Program-made: the position numbers and the translations under genes
In this document: positions 52,842 to 62,215 of the stretch, piece by piece
Layout of the letters: every line of letters begins with the position of its first letter
How positions within the stretch are numbered: the stretch's first letter is position 1
NCBI GenBank assembly: GCA_040635515.1
Contig: JBEYHY010000002.1
Location: forward strand, 744,001-808,000
Length of the DNA: 64,000 nt
Source of the DNA: Prauserella_A sp040635515
GTDB lineage: Bacteria; Actinomycetota; Actinomycetes; Mycobacteriales; Pseudonocardiaceae
Reading direction: 5' to 3'
The notes under the pieces: model-generated
Database searches by the model: none
What the model saw: the letters and a program-made list of their open reading frames with translations, nothing else
Told to the model about the DNA's origin: nothing

Positions 52842-53572
52842 TGTCCGAGCTTGTCTTCGATGAGGCGGCGCAGTTGCGCGTCGACCGTGGCGTAGTCCTG
52901 CCCGGCCGGCCGGAACCGGGTCCCTTCGACGAAGATGGTGGGCGTGCCCGACACACCGGCTTCCCTGCCGGCACTGAGGTCCTCGGCTATGCGCTCGCGT
53001 GTCTCGTCCGACGACATGTCCCTGCGAAATCGGTCGATGTCGAGCCCGGCCTCGCGGGCGTAACCTTCGAACACTTCGGTGGCCCGTTCCCCGTCCGCGC
53101 TGATGTCCCTTCCGCCGGGAGTCACCGCCCAGTCGGGAAAGCCGTCGTAGAGCGAATGGTGCATCTCGCGGAATCGTCCCTGTGCTGCCGCCGCCTGGGC
53201 CGCGGAGGCGGCCCGCGTTGCCAGAGGATGCATGTCCAGAGGGAAGTTCCGGATCTCCACGGTGATCCGGCCCTCGTAGTCTCGTTCGATCTGCCGGATG
53301 ATGTTCCGGTCGTAGCCCGCGCAGGCGGGGCACTGATAGTCGAGGAACTCGACGACGGTCACGCCGCCGGTCCCGGAGCCGATCAGTGTGCTGGCGCCGT
53401 TCCCGCGTTCCGGGGAACCGGCGCCGCCCTCTGCCTGCCCGGCGTCACCCCTGCTCATGAAGAGCAACCCGCCGAACACCACCGCCGCCACGACGGCGAC
53501 CACCAGGATGATGATCACGTTGGGGGAGAACGGACTGCGGGCGGTGACGGGGTTGGGCCGTCGTCGTGACAT
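52838..53572 (-). CDS. DsbA-family thioredoxin-fold protein, membrane-anchored
   Basis: 244 aa with one N-terminal membrane anchor (VIIILVVAVVAAVVFGGLLF). The extracytoplasmic domain has VVEFLDYQCPACAGYDRNII (CPAC active site) and the cis-Pro loop GVSGTPTIFVEGTRF. It forms disulfides in exported proteins with the VKOR encoded next in the operon. Confidence 0.93.
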   Translation of the reverse strand: MSRRRPNPVTARSPFSPNVIIILVVAVVAAVVFGGLLFMSRGDAGQAEGGAGSPERGNGASTLIGSGTGGVTVVEFLDYQCPACAGYDRNIIRQIERDYEGRITVEIRNFPLDMHPLATRAASAAQAAAAQGRFREMHHSLYDGFPDWAVTPGGRDISADGERATEVFEGYAREAGLDIDRFRRDMSSDETRERIAEDLSAGREAGVSGTPTIFVEGTRFRPAGQDYATVDAQLRRLIEDKLGQ

Positions 53573-53708
53573 GGGTGAGGTTCCTTCGATGCGGGGCGTT
53601 CGGTCTCGCCACAGTGGTCGGCCCCGGATCGGCGGGAGTTCCCGCGCCGCCGTTGTTCACCCGGTGGCGCACGGGAACCGGAACCGCCCGCCGTGCGACC
53701 TCTGCATC

Positions 53709-55667
53709 GTGAATGCCAGACAACGCAACACCCGGCGATCGGCGCGACTGCCTGCCGGTGTGCTGTTCGGCGCCGCGGCCGGACTTCTCGTCGTACTCGG
53801 AACCGTCGTGCTGGGCGGCGACGTGTACGCGCCACTGGGTGACTCCGATCCCGGTGCGCTGACCTCGTACGGCTTCGCCGTGGTCCGGTTCATGACAACG
53901 GGTGCTGGCGTCGTGTGTGGTGGTGCCGCGGCCTTCGCCGCGTTCGTGGTGCCTTCCCGCGACACCGGCGGCCTTTCGGCGGACGCCTACGCAGCGGTGC
54001 GCCTCGCCGGAGTGGCCGGTCTGCTGTGGACATTCGGCGCGCTGCTGTCGGTTCCGCTGTCGGCCGCGGACATCTCGGGGCAGCCGGTGGCCAAGGTGCT
54101 TGCCGGGGGACTTCTCGACAGCGTCGACGCGGTCGAGGAAGCCAAGGCGTGGCTGATCGTGTCGGCCATCGCCGCGCTGGTGAGCGGATTGTGCTGGTGC
54201 GCGCTGCGCTGGCGAACCGTCGTCGCGGCGTTCGCGCTGGCGATGGCGGGGCTGCTTCCTCCGGTGGTCGTCGGTCACGCGGCGGTGGGGGCCTGGCACG
54301 ACGTGATGACCAACGCGCTCGTCTGGCACGTGCCCGCGGCGAGTGTGTGGGTCGGCGCGCTCGTCGCGCTGCTGGCTCAGTACCGCCGAGGGGGTTCCGC
54401 CGACGGTGCCGTGCTGCGCCGGTACGACCGGCTCGTCCTGGTCTGCGCGGTGGTGGTCGGCCTTTCCGGTGCCGTGGCGGGGCTCACCGGTGCCCGGCCG
54501 GAGAACCTGGGCTCGACCGCCTATGGCGTGCTGCTCGTCGCGCATGCCGCGGTGTTCGCGGGCCTGGTCGCCGTGCTGTCGTTCGTACGAATGCGCAGGG
54601 GAAGTTCCGGCGTGTCGCGCCCGCGGCTGCTGCTGGCCGAGGCGGTACTGCTGGGCGTGTCACTCGGCGCGTCACTGGGACTGACGCATCTGGTGCTGCC
54701 GTCGTTTCTCACCGATCCGCCGACCGTGCACGAGACGATTCTCGGCTACGACCTCGACGTAGCGCCCTCACTGTTCGAATTCGTGGCCGGATGGCGGTTC
54801 GATCTGGTTCTCGGCACGGTCGCCGTGGTCGCGACCACCGCCTACCTCGCCGGTGCGAGCAGGCTGCGCCGTCGCGGTGATCGCTGGCCACTCGGCCGTG
54901 CCGTCGCGTGGTGCGCGGGCTGGGCCGCCGTGCTCGTCGTGACGTCCTCGGGGCTGGGCAAATACGCGCCGGGCTCGTTCAGCCTGCACATGGTCGCGCA
55001 CATGACGTTGAACATGCTGGCGCCGGTACTGCTCGTGCTCGGCGGCCCGGTCACGCTGGCATTGCGGGTGCTGCCCGCTTCCGGAAGGCAGGGGCCCGCC
55101 GGGGCGAGGGAATGGCTGGTGGCACTCATACATTCCCGATTCGCCCGGCTGCTCGCGCATCCGGCCGTCGCCGCGCCGATGTTCGTCGGCTCCTTCTACG
55201 CCCTGTACTTCTCGGGACTGTTCGGGCAGGCGATGCAGTATCACTGGGGTCACCAGTTGATGAACGTCCACTTCCTGATCTCGGGTTACCTGTTCTACTG
55301 GCTCGTGATCGGCGTCGACAGGCCGCCGCGCCCGCTGCCACACCTGGCGCGTCTCGGCATGTTGTTCGCGGTGATGCCGTTTCACGCGTTCTTCGGTGTG
55401 ATCGTCATGAACACACCGACCGTGATCGGCGAGACGTTCTACCGCTATCTTTCGGTGCCCTGGCTCGACGATCTGCTTGCCGATCAGAGGGTCGGCGGCG
55501 GGATCGCGTGGGCGACGGGGGAGATCCCGATGGTGATCGTGGTGGTCGCGTTGCTGGTGCAGTGGTCGCGGGCCGACGAAAGGGAGGCACGGCGCAAGGA
55601 CCGCACGGGTGACGACGAGTTCGACGCGTACAACGCGATGCTCGCCGATCTGGCGGCGCGGCGCTGA
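53709..55667 (+). CDS. CopD-CtaG fusion, copper-handling membrane protein
   Basis: 652 aa from a GTG; no strong ribosome site is visible, so the start is tentative. The N-terminal half (about 1-310) resembles CopD with eight or so helices (VGHAAVGAWHDVMTNALVWH, VWVGALVALLAQYRRG). The C-terminal half (about 320-620) is a CtaG_caa3 domain (FSLHMVAHMTLNMLAPVLLV, HWGHQLMNVHFLISGYLFYW). Many His and Met residues face likely copper sites. It would import copper and deliver it to cytochrome oxidase. This fusion is common in actinobacteria. Confidence 0.92.
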   Translation: MNARQRNTRRSARLPAGVLFGAAAGLLVVLGTVVLGGDVYAPLGDSDPGALTSYGFAVVRFMTTGAGVVCGGAAAFAAFVVPSRDTGGLSADAYAAVRLAGVAGLLWTFGALLSVPLSAADISGQPVAKVLAGGLLDSVDAVEEAKAWLIVSAIAALVSGLCWCALRWRTVVAAFALAMAGLLPPVVVGHAAVGAWHDVMTNALVWHVPAASVWVGALVALLAQYRRGGSADGAVLRRYDRLVLVCAVVVGLSGAVAGLTGARPENLGSTAYGVLLVAHAAVFAGLVAVLSFVRMRRGSSGVSRPRLLLAEAVLLGVSLGASLGLTHLVLPSFLTDPPTVHETILGYDLDVAPSLFEFVAGWRFDLVLGTVAVVATTAYLAGASRLRRRGDRWPLGRAVAWCAGWAAVLVVTSSGLGKYAPGSFSLHMVAHMTLNMLAPVLLVLGGPVTLALRVLPASGRQGPAGAREWLVALIHSRFARLLAHPAVAAPMFVGSFYALYFSGLFGQAMQYHWGHQLMNVHFLISGYLFYWLVIGVDRPPRPLPHLARLGMLFAVMPFHAFFGVIVMNTPTVIGETFYRYLSVPWLDDLLADQRVGGGIAWATGEIPMVIVVVALLVQWSRADEREARRKDRTGDDEFDAYNAMLADLAARR

Positions 55668-55684
55668 GCCGCGGGTGGTCCTGC

Positions 55685-56416
55685 TCAGGCGGCGTCGCGC
55701 CTGGCCACCGGCCCCCCGGCGGAACGGTTCCCGCCCGCGGACCGCAAAGCCCTGGCGAGACCGTCTCCCCGCGAGGCCGGTTCCGGGTTCGGCCATGCGG
55801 GCTCGGCGCCCTCGGCCACCGGCGCCGGGCCGCCCGCCTTGTGCTGGCGGTACACGAAGAACAGCAGGACGACTCCGGCGAGCATGATGCCGTGGGAGAG
55901 CACGCGTGCCCCGGTGACGAGCCCGCCGAACAGGTCCGACGCGGACACGACCGCGAGTACCACGGCGAATCCGGTCAGCGCGGGCAAAAGGCCGCCTGCC
56001 GACCTGGGCCGCAGCGCGGCCCACAGCAGGCCGATCCCGATGGCGAGATTCCACGCGGCGCTTTCGTTGCCAAGGTGCGCCGCCTCCGCCGCGTGCGCGG
56101 CGTGCGTGGTGTCGACGCCGAGAAGCTGCGCGAAACCGAGGCTCGCCTGCAGGAGAGCCACCACGGCCAGCGCGAGGCGAAGACCCCAGCGCTCACGGCG
56201 GGGTAGCGGGGCGGCCGCGATGATGCGCTCGGTCAGATCCGGCACCCGAGGCGCGCTCGCGAGCCGCATGCTCCGGTGCAGCCCGCCTGCCTGCTCCCAC
56301 CACAGACGGCAGGAGACACAGGACCCCAGATGCCGGTCCACGATTCCGGGGTCGAGGTGTTCTTCTTCGTTGTCCAGGCGAGCCGACAAGGCTTCCCGGT
56401 AGTCCGAACAGTCCAC
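55685..56416 (-). CDS. Zinc-finger anti-sigma factor, membrane-bound
   Basis: 243 aa. The N-terminus has the ZAS motif (IVDRHLGSCVSCRLWWEQ, His-x3-Cys-x2-Cys). Four hydrophobic segments follow (about 80-195). It is divergent from the sigma factor gene 62 bp away, the usual pairing of an anti-sigma factor with its partner. It resembles the Rv0093c protein that lies next to ctpA in M. tuberculosis. Confidence 0.85.
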   Translation of the reverse strand: MDCSDYREALSARLDNEEEHLDPGIVDRHLGSCVSCRLWWEQAGGLHRSMRLASAPRVPDLTERIIAAAPLPRRERWGLRLALAVVALLQASLGFAQLLGVDTTHAAHAAEAAHLGNESAAWNLAIGIGLLWAALRPRSAGGLLPALTGFAVVLAVVSASDLFGGLVTGARVLSHGIMLAGVVLLFFVYRQHKAGGPAPVAEGAEPAWPNPEPASRGDGLARALRSAGGNRSAGGPVARRDAA

Positions 56417-56478
56417 ACGTCAATAGTCGCGTGGAGGGGCGGTGAAGTTCCAGCGCCCCTCGGCTAGGGTCGCTGAAC

Positions 56479-57069
56479 GTGAGCCACAGTGGACACCGCG
56501 GACACCGCGACGACGACCGCATCACCGAACTGGCCTTCGCGGCGGCGCGGGGTGATCAGGTCGCGTTCGAGGCCTGGGTCAGGGCGACCCAAGCGGATGT
56601 CTGGCGATTTCTCGTCCATCTCGACGGGAGGGAGAAGGCCGACGACCTGACGCAGGAGACCTACCTGCGCGCGGTGAGCGCGTTGCCCCGATTCGCGGGA
56701 CGGTCCTCGTCGAGGACATGGCTGCTCTCGATCGCGCGCCGGGTCGTCATCGACGCCATCCGGCGGGAGTCGGCGCGGCCCCGGCTGGCCGACCAGGACT
56801 GGGAGACCGTCGTCGGCACCGCCGACGCTTCCTCAGCGCGGCACCAGAACGCCGCGGGCGGTTTCGAGGCGGTCGTGGACACCAGGCTGCTGCTGGACCA
56901 GCTCGACCCGGAGCGCAGGGAAGCGCTCATCCTGACGCAGGTGCTCGGCTACAGCTACGCGGAGGCGGCCGAGATCTGCGGATGTCCCGTCGGCACCATC
57001 CGCTCGCGGGTGGCGCGTGCGCGCGACGAGCTGCTGCTGGTCCTGCGCGAACAGGGCAACGCGAGCTGA
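56479..57069 (+). CDS. sigC: ECF RNA polymerase sigma factor, SigC-like
   Basis: 196 aa. Region 2 reads VWRFLVHLDGREKADDLTQETYLRAVSALPRF (in part KADDLTQETYLRAVSALPRF); region 4 reads LILTQVLGYSYAEAAEICGC and GTIRSRVARARDELL. The RSSSRTWLLSIARRVVIDAI stretch is typical of SigC proteins of mycobacteria and relatives. SigC in M. tuberculosis is linked to copper supply; here too a P1B copper ATPase follows and a CopD-CtaG gene is near. The partner anti-sigma gene is divergent. Confidence 0.88.
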   Translation: MSHSGHRGHRDDDRITELAFAAARGDQVAFEAWVRATQADVWRFLVHLDGREKADDLTQETYLRAVSALPRFAGRSSSRTWLLSIARRVVIDAIRRESARPRLADQDWETVVGTADASSARHQNAAGGFEAVVDTRLLLDQLDPERREALILTQVLGYSYAEAAEICGCPVGTIRSRVARARDELLLVLREQGNAS

Positions 57070-57253
57070 GGGAAGTCGTTTTCCCGCCACCCGCCGGACG
57101 TGCCACCACCCAGGTAGTCGGGCGGGCGGGCCGCCGGGTTCCCGGGACCCCTCGAATCTTTTTCCGGCGGCGGGTCGAGTAGCGTTCGTGCCTGTTCTCG
57201 CCACACCGCCGGGCGGCCACCACCTTCGGTGCAGGTGGACGAGGACGTGATCG

Positions 57254-59533
57254 ATGACCGCGACAACCGCCGAGGGGACTCTTTTCCCCGGCGAACACGA
57301 CAACGAGAAGCCGACGCGAACCGTCGAGCTGACGGTGACGGGAATGACCTGCGCCGCGTGCTCGGCGCGGGTTCAGCGTGGCTTGAACAAACTTCCCGGG
57401 GTGACCGCGTCGGTCAACTACGCGACCGAACGCGCGATCGCCGAGGTCGCGGCGGGCACGGACACCGGGACGCTCCTTGACCGGGTGAAACAACTCGGTT
57501 ACTCGGCGTCGGTACGCGGAACCGAGCACGATGACACGGGCGGCGAGCGGGTCCGCGACCTGCGCCGCCGCCTGATGGTCGCCGCGTTGCTGGCCTTGCC
57601 GCTGGGCAACCTGTCGATCAGCCTCGCGCTCGTGCCGTCACTGCGGTTTCCCGGCTGGCAGGCGTTGTGCGTTCTGCTCGCCGTTCCGGTCGTGTTCTGG
57701 TCGGCGCTGCCGTTTCACCGTGCCGCGTGGCGAGGGTTGCGGCACGGTTCGGCGAGCATGGACACCCTGGTCTCCCTTGGGGTGCTCGCGTCGTTCTGCT
57801 GGTCGGTCGTGGCGATGGTCGCCGCGGGGGAGGAATCCGGTTACTGGCTGGGGTTCGGCCCGACCCCACCGGGAGCCGACGCGATCTATCTCGACGTCGC
57901 GGCGGGAGTGACGACCTTCCTGCTCGCCGGCCGGTATTTCGAAAGCCGTTCCCGGCGGGCGGCGACCGCGCTGCTGCGCGCGCTGGACAGGCTGGCGGCC
58001 AAGGAAGCACGGGTGCTTCGCGATGGCGAAGAGGTTCTCGTGCCCGTCGCCGCCCTTGCCGTCGGCGATCTGCTGGTCGTCAAGCCCGGCGAGGCCCTTC
58101 CCGCCGACGGGGTGGTCGAGGACGGCAGGTCGAGTGTGGACGTGAGCGCGCTGACCGGCGAACCCGTGCCCGCCGACGTCACGGCCGGCGACAGGGTGAT
58201 CGGGGCGAGCCTGAACCAGACGGGCCTGCTTCTGGTGCGTGCCACGGAAGTCGGCGCGCACACGCAGCTCGCGCAGATGACGGCGCTCGCCGAAAGGGCA
58301 CAGTTGCGCAAGGCCGCGGTGCAACGCCTCGTCGACCGTATCTGCGCGGTCTTCGTGCCCGTCGTGGTTCTCGTGTCACTGGGGACGCTGGGAGTCTGGT
58401 TGCTGGCGGGACAGGACACTCGTCTTGCCTTCCAGGCCGCCGTCGCGGTGCTCATCATCGCCTGCCCGTGCGCGCTCGGGCTGGCCACGCCGACGGCCCT
58501 CATGGTGGGGGTCGCGCGCAGTGCCCAGCTCGGCATCCTGATCAAGGGCCCGGAAGCGCTGGAAGCCAGCCGCGCCGTGGACACGGTGGTGCTGGACAAG
58601 ACAGGGACGCTGACGACGGCAACGATGACCGTGGTCGATCTGCATGTCGCCGCCGCTCGCCCGAGCGGGGAGGTACTGCGGCTCGCCGGGTCGGTCGAGT
58701 CGGGGTCCGAGCATCCGATCGGCGCGGCCGTCCTCGCGCGTGCGCGAGCCGAACTCGGCGACGTCCCGCAACCCAGTGATTTCGCCGCCGTGCCGGGATT
58801 CGGCGCCGAGGCCACAGTGGACGGAGTCAGGGTCGTCGTCGGCAACGAGCGGCTGTTCGGTGAGCGGGGCATCCCGGTGCCCGCCGAGCTGGACGACCGG
58901 CTCCGTGCCGCCGAGCTCGCGGGGGCGACGGCCGTGCTGGTCGCCGCCGAGGGCGAGGTCATCGGTGTTCTCGTGGTGAGGGACCGGATCAAGCCCTCGG
59001 CCCCCGAGGCCGTCGCGACCCTGCGGCGCAGGGGACTTCGCACGGTGCTGCTGACCGGTGACACCGAGGCCGCGGCGCGAGCGGTCGCCGCGGAGATCGG
59101 CGTCGACGAAGTACTCGCCGGGGTGCTGCCCGCCGACAAGGCGCGCACGATCGACCGGTTGCGCGAAAGCGGGACGAGGGTCGCGATGGTCGGTGACGGC
59201 ATCAACGACGGCCCCGCGCTGGCGAGCGCGGATCTCGGCATGGCAATCGCCAGGGGCAGCGACATAGCCGTGCGCTCCGCCGACATGATCCTCGTTCGTG
59301 AGGACCTGCGCGTGATCCCGGACGCCATCCGCCTCGCGAACCGGACCCTCACGACGATCCGGGGCAACCTGGCGTGGGCTTTCGGCTACAACATCGCGGC
59401 CATCCCGCTGGCCGCGGCGGGAGTCCTCAACCCGCTCATCGCCGGGGCGGCCATGTCACTGTCCTCGGTGCTGGTCGTGTCGAACAGTCTCCGGCTCCGC
59501 TCCTACGACCCCGCTGAGCGCGCTACGTCGTGA
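57254..59533 (+). CDS. P1B-type copper-translocating ATPase
   Basis: 759 aa. An N-terminal HMA domain has GMTCAACSARVQRGL; the ion channel motif is ACPCALGLATP (CPC). DVSALTGEPVPAD is the actuator loop, VVLDKTGTLTT holds the phosphorylated Asp, SEHPIGAAVL the HP motif and VAMVGDGINDGPALASADL the hinge. Eight membrane helices fit the CopA/CtpA group that moves Cu(I). It is 184 bp downstream of sigC on the same strand. The ATG at 57254 is used; a GTG at 57247 is out of frame. Confidence 0.94.
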   Translation: MTATTAEGTLFPGEHDNEKPTRTVELTVTGMTCAACSARVQRGLNKLPGVTASVNYATERAIAEVAAGTDTGTLLDRVKQLGYSASVRGTEHDDTGGERVRDLRRRLMVAALLALPLGNLSISLALVPSLRFPGWQALCVLLAVPVVFWSALPFHRAAWRGLRHGSASMDTLVSLGVLASFCWSVVAMVAAGEESGYWLGFGPTPPGADAIYLDVAAGVTTFLLAGRYFESRSRRAATALLRALDRLAAKEARVLRDGEEVLVPVAALAVGDLLVVKPGEALPADGVVEDGRSSVDVSALTGEPVPADVTAGDRVIGASLNQTGLLLVRATEVGAHTQLAQMTALAERAQLRKAAVQRLVDRICAVFVPVVVLVSLGTLGVWLLAGQDTRLAFQAAVAVLIIACPCALGLATPTALMVGVARSAQLGILIKGPEALEASRAVDTVVLDKTGTLTTATMTVVDLHVAAARPSGEVLRLAGSVESGSEHPIGAAVLARARAELGDVPQPSDFAAVPGFGAEATVDGVRVVVGNERLFGERGIPVPAELDDRLRAAELAGATAVLVAAEGEVIGVLVVRDRIKPSAPEAVATLRRRGLRTVLLTGDTEAAARAVAAEIGVDEVLAGVLPADKARTIDRLRESGTRVAMVGDGINDGPALASADLGMAIARGSDIAVRSADMILVREDLRVIPDAIRLANRTLTTIRGNLAWAFGYNIAAIPLAAAGVLNPLIAGAAMSLSSVLVVSNSLRLRSYDPAERATS

Positions 59534-59928
59534 GTGGTCCAGGCTGAATCGTTTACCGATCTTCCGGCGGCAGCGGCCGTTACCGCGGCGATTGCCCAGA
59601 GGGCTCGTTCCGCATCGTGCACAGTGGAATGGCGGGAGGGCTCATCCGGGTTCACGGAACTGCCGGCGTTCAGCCGCACGAGGGCAGCCGGGATGACGGC
59701 TTTTCCGTGGTGGCAGGGAGAGCGCCACGGTGATGTCCGTGCGCCTCGATGGGGAACCCGCGTGGGCCAACCGGCGTTTCGGTGTGGCCCGCTGCCGCCC
59801 GGACCGAACAAGGACTAGTCAGAGCCAGGGTCGGTATGTATTCTAAATCAACCGATCGAAATAACTCCACGCACGCGGGCCCGTTCGGCAGAGGACGACC
59901 CGAGGACTGGCATGGGAGACCACACTGC
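59534..59928. other. Gene-free region with AT-rich promoter patch
   Basis: 395 bp between the copper ATPase and the thioesterase. The short open frames here have no family-like sequence. An AT-rich patch at 59835-59870 (TATGTATTCTAAATC) stands out in GC-rich DNA and is the likely promoter of the catabolic operon that follows. No clear operator palindrome was found. Confidence 0.5.
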
Positions 59929-60393
59929 ATGAGATCCGCCGCTTCCACCGGCGAGCCGGCAGCCAGCTCGAACCCCAGCTCACCGCTCCCCGGCTTCACC
60001 TGCCGCATTCCCTTGCGGTGGCGCGACCTCGACTACCAGGGACACGTCTACCACGCGGAGTATCTCGCGCTTGCCGACGAGGGGCGGACCCGCTGGCTGG
60101 GCGAGACCCTCGGCGTCCGTGAGCCCCAGAACTACGTCATCGCGCACATCTCGATCGATTACCTCGCGGAGCTGAACCGTTCCGCTGAGTACGTCGAGTT
60201 CAATGTGGACGTGGAACACGTCGGCAACAAGAGCGTGCGCACCCGCGAGACACTGAGTATCCACTCCGGCCCGGACTCCACCATCGTCGCCCGCGTGACG
60301 TGCGTGTTTCTTCTCTGGGAACCGGAATCCCGGGAGACCCGGCGGCTCACCGACGCCGAACGCTCCACATTGACCTCGCAGCGAACGGCGTGA
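59929..60393 (+). CDS. 4-hydroxybenzoyl-CoA-thioesterase-like hotdog protein
   Basis: 154 aa from the ATG at 59929 with GGGAG upstream. IPLRWRDLDYQGHVYHAEYL is the 4HBT hotdog signature, with the catalytic Asp in RDLDYQGHV. It should hydrolyse an acyl-CoA thioester. It is the first gene of a coupled acyl-CoA operon; the product chemistry is unknown. Confidence 0.88.
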   Translation: MRSAASTGEPAASSNPSSPLPGFTCRIPLRWRDLDYQGHVYHAEYLALADEGRTRWLGETLGVREPQNYVIAHISIDYLAELNRSAEYVEFNVDVEHVGNKSVRTRETLSIHSGPDSTIVARVTCVFLLWEPESRETRRLTDAERSTLTSQRTA

Positions 60394-60430
60394 CGATGCC
60401 CGACCCGGGACTCGCCGAAGGAAGGTGCCG

Positions 60431-61705
60431 ATGGTGAACACCCCTTCTCCGCGAACACGACGTGTTCTCGGCTCGACGGCCGGTCAACGGCCGGTGATCG
60501 TCGCCTCGGCGCGAACGCCGATCGGCAGGGCCGGCAAAGGGACACTCAAGGACGAACGACCCGACGACATGGTCGCCCAGATCATCGGTGCCGCGCTGGC
60601 CAAGGCGAGTGGCGTCGTCGAAGAAGGACTCCTCGACGAGGTCCTCGTCGGCTGCGGTTCCCCCGCGGGGGTCCAGGGCTTCAACATCGCCAAGATCGCG
60701 ACCAATCTCCTGGGGCTCGACCATGTTCCGGGTGCCACGGTGAACCGGTACTGCGCCTCGTCCGTGCAGACCACTCGCCAGGCAGCGCATGCCGTTGTCG
60801 CCGGTGAAGCCCGGTTCGTGGTCTCAGCCGGAGTCGAGTCGTGCACGTCCTATTCGAACTCCGACGCCGACGCCGTCCCCGGAACGATGAATCCCGTATT
60901 CGACGCCGCCCGCGCACGGACGGCGGACGCGGAGGCCGGTGTCACGACACAATGGACCGATCCGCGCGCACAGGGCAGGTTGCCCGACGTCTACATCTCG
61001 ATGGGGCAGACAGCGGAGAACGTCGCCGTGTCGTGTGGTGTCTCCCGGCGGGATCAGGACGACTACGCTCACCTCTCCCAGCGCCGTGCGTCGGCCGCGC
61101 TGGACAGCGGTTTCTGGGCCGGGGAGATCACGCCGTACACACGTGCCGACGGCAGCGTGGTCGAGGCCGACGACAGCCCGCGCCCCGGCACGACCCCGGA
61201 CAAACTCTCCGCGCTCAAACCGGTATTCCGCGAGCACGGAACGGTGACCGCGGGCAACGCCTGCCCGCTCAACGACGGGGCGAGCGCACTCGTGATCGGT
61301 GGCGAGGACGACGCACGCGCACTCGGGCTCACGCCTCGTGCCCGTATCCTCGCGACCGCGGCGACCGGGCTGAACCCAGAGATCATGGGTCTGGGCCCCG
61401 TCGAATCGGTACGCGCGGTACTGAAGCACACCGGAATGTGCCTCGGCGACATCGACCTCGTCGAACTCAACGAGGCGTTCGCCGCGCAAGTTCTCGCCTG
61501 CCAGCGAGAACTGGACATCGATATGGACAAACTCAACGTCAACGGCGGCGCGATCGCCGTGGGCCACCCGTTCGGCTCGACCGGTGCCCGCATCACCAAC
61601 ACCATTCTCACCGCATTGGAGGACCGGGACCTCGGTACCGGCCTCGTGACGATGTGTGTCGGCGGCGGCCAGGGAATGGCCATGATCGTGGAGCGGGTGT
61701 CATGA
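60431..61705 (+). CDS. Thiolase (acetyl-CoA acyltransferase)
   Basis: 424 aa from the ATG at 60431 after GAAGGAAGG. The nucleophile Cys is in VNRYCASSVQTTRQAAH, the active His in AIAVGHPFGSTGAR and the second Cys in MCVGGGQGMAM. FNIAKIATNLLGLDHVPG leads into the nucleophile loop. It cleaves a 3-ketoacyl-CoA with CoA. Its stop overlaps the MaoC start (ATGA). Confidence 0.93.
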   Translation: MVNTPSPRTRRVLGSTAGQRPVIVASARTPIGRAGKGTLKDERPDDMVAQIIGAALAKASGVVEEGLLDEVLVGCGSPAGVQGFNIAKIATNLLGLDHVPGATVNRYCASSVQTTRQAAHAVVAGEARFVVSAGVESCTSYSNSDADAVPGTMNPVFDAARARTADAEAGVTTQWTDPRAQGRLPDVYISMGQTAENVAVSCGVSRRDQDDYAHLSQRRASAALDSGFWAGEITPYTRADGSVVEADDSPRPGTTPDKLSALKPVFREHGTVTAGNACPLNDGASALVIGGEDDARALGLTPRARILATAATGLNPEIMGLGPVESVRAVLKHTGMCLGDIDLVELNEAFAAQVLACQRELDIDMDKLNVNGGAIAVGHPFGSTGARITNTILTALEDRDLGTGLVTMCVGGGQGMAMIVERVS

Positions 61706-62169
61706 CCACTTTCGGCGAGCTGCGCGAAGGCACCCGGTACGTCTCCGCCGGTCGTACCGTCACCGAGACCGACATCCAGAACTTCGCGGGCCTCAGTGGC
61801 GACTTCAATCCACTCCACACGGACGAGGAATGGGTCAGGGCGAACACGCCGTACCGGGGCCGGATCGCGCACGGGCTGCTCATCCTGGCGATGAGCTCCG
61901 GCATGCGAACGCCGGGCTACGACGACATGGACATCCGGGCCTATCTCTCGGAAACCAGGGACATGAAGGCTCCCGCCTACCCGGGCGACACGATCACCGT
62001 GGCCAACACCGTCTCCGGGCTGCGGCCGAGCAGGTCCGCACCGGGGCACGGCATCGTCACCTTCACCGTCGAGGTCACCAATCAACGTGGTGAGGTGATC
62101 CAGAGCGGAACAGACGTGCTGCTGGTCGGGCCAGGCGCCGAGGAACAGCGACCCCCGCCACCATCCTGA
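61702..62169 (+). CDS. MaoC-family (R)-hydratase
   Basis: 155 aa from the ATG coupled to the thiolase stop. The hydratase motif is SGDFNPLHTDEEWVRAN with Asp and His, then RGRIAHGLLILAM. It would hydrate a 2-enoyl-CoA to give the substrate of the downstream dehydrogenase. A Pro-rich tail ends the protein. Confidence 0.9.
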   Translation: MTTFGELREGTRYVSAGRTVTETDIQNFAGLSGDFNPLHTDEEWVRANTPYRGRIAHGLLILAMSSGMRTPGYDDMDIRAYLSETRDMKAPAYPGDTITVANTVSGLRPSRSAPGHGIVTFTVEVTNQRGEVIQSGTDVLLVGPGAEEQRPPPPS

Positions 62170-62215
62170 ATCGTCAGCACCCATCCTTGGCCCACAACAC
62201 GAAAGCCCGCCGCTC

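Noticed and set aside
57120..57165. GC-rich inverted repeat after sigC as a terminator
   Set aside because: The stem is short and imperfect with no T-run; it cannot be separated from background in this GC content.
59534..59818. Small open frame after the copper ATPase
   Set aside because: No ribosome site, no homology-like sequence, and the matching minus-strand frame is equally open.
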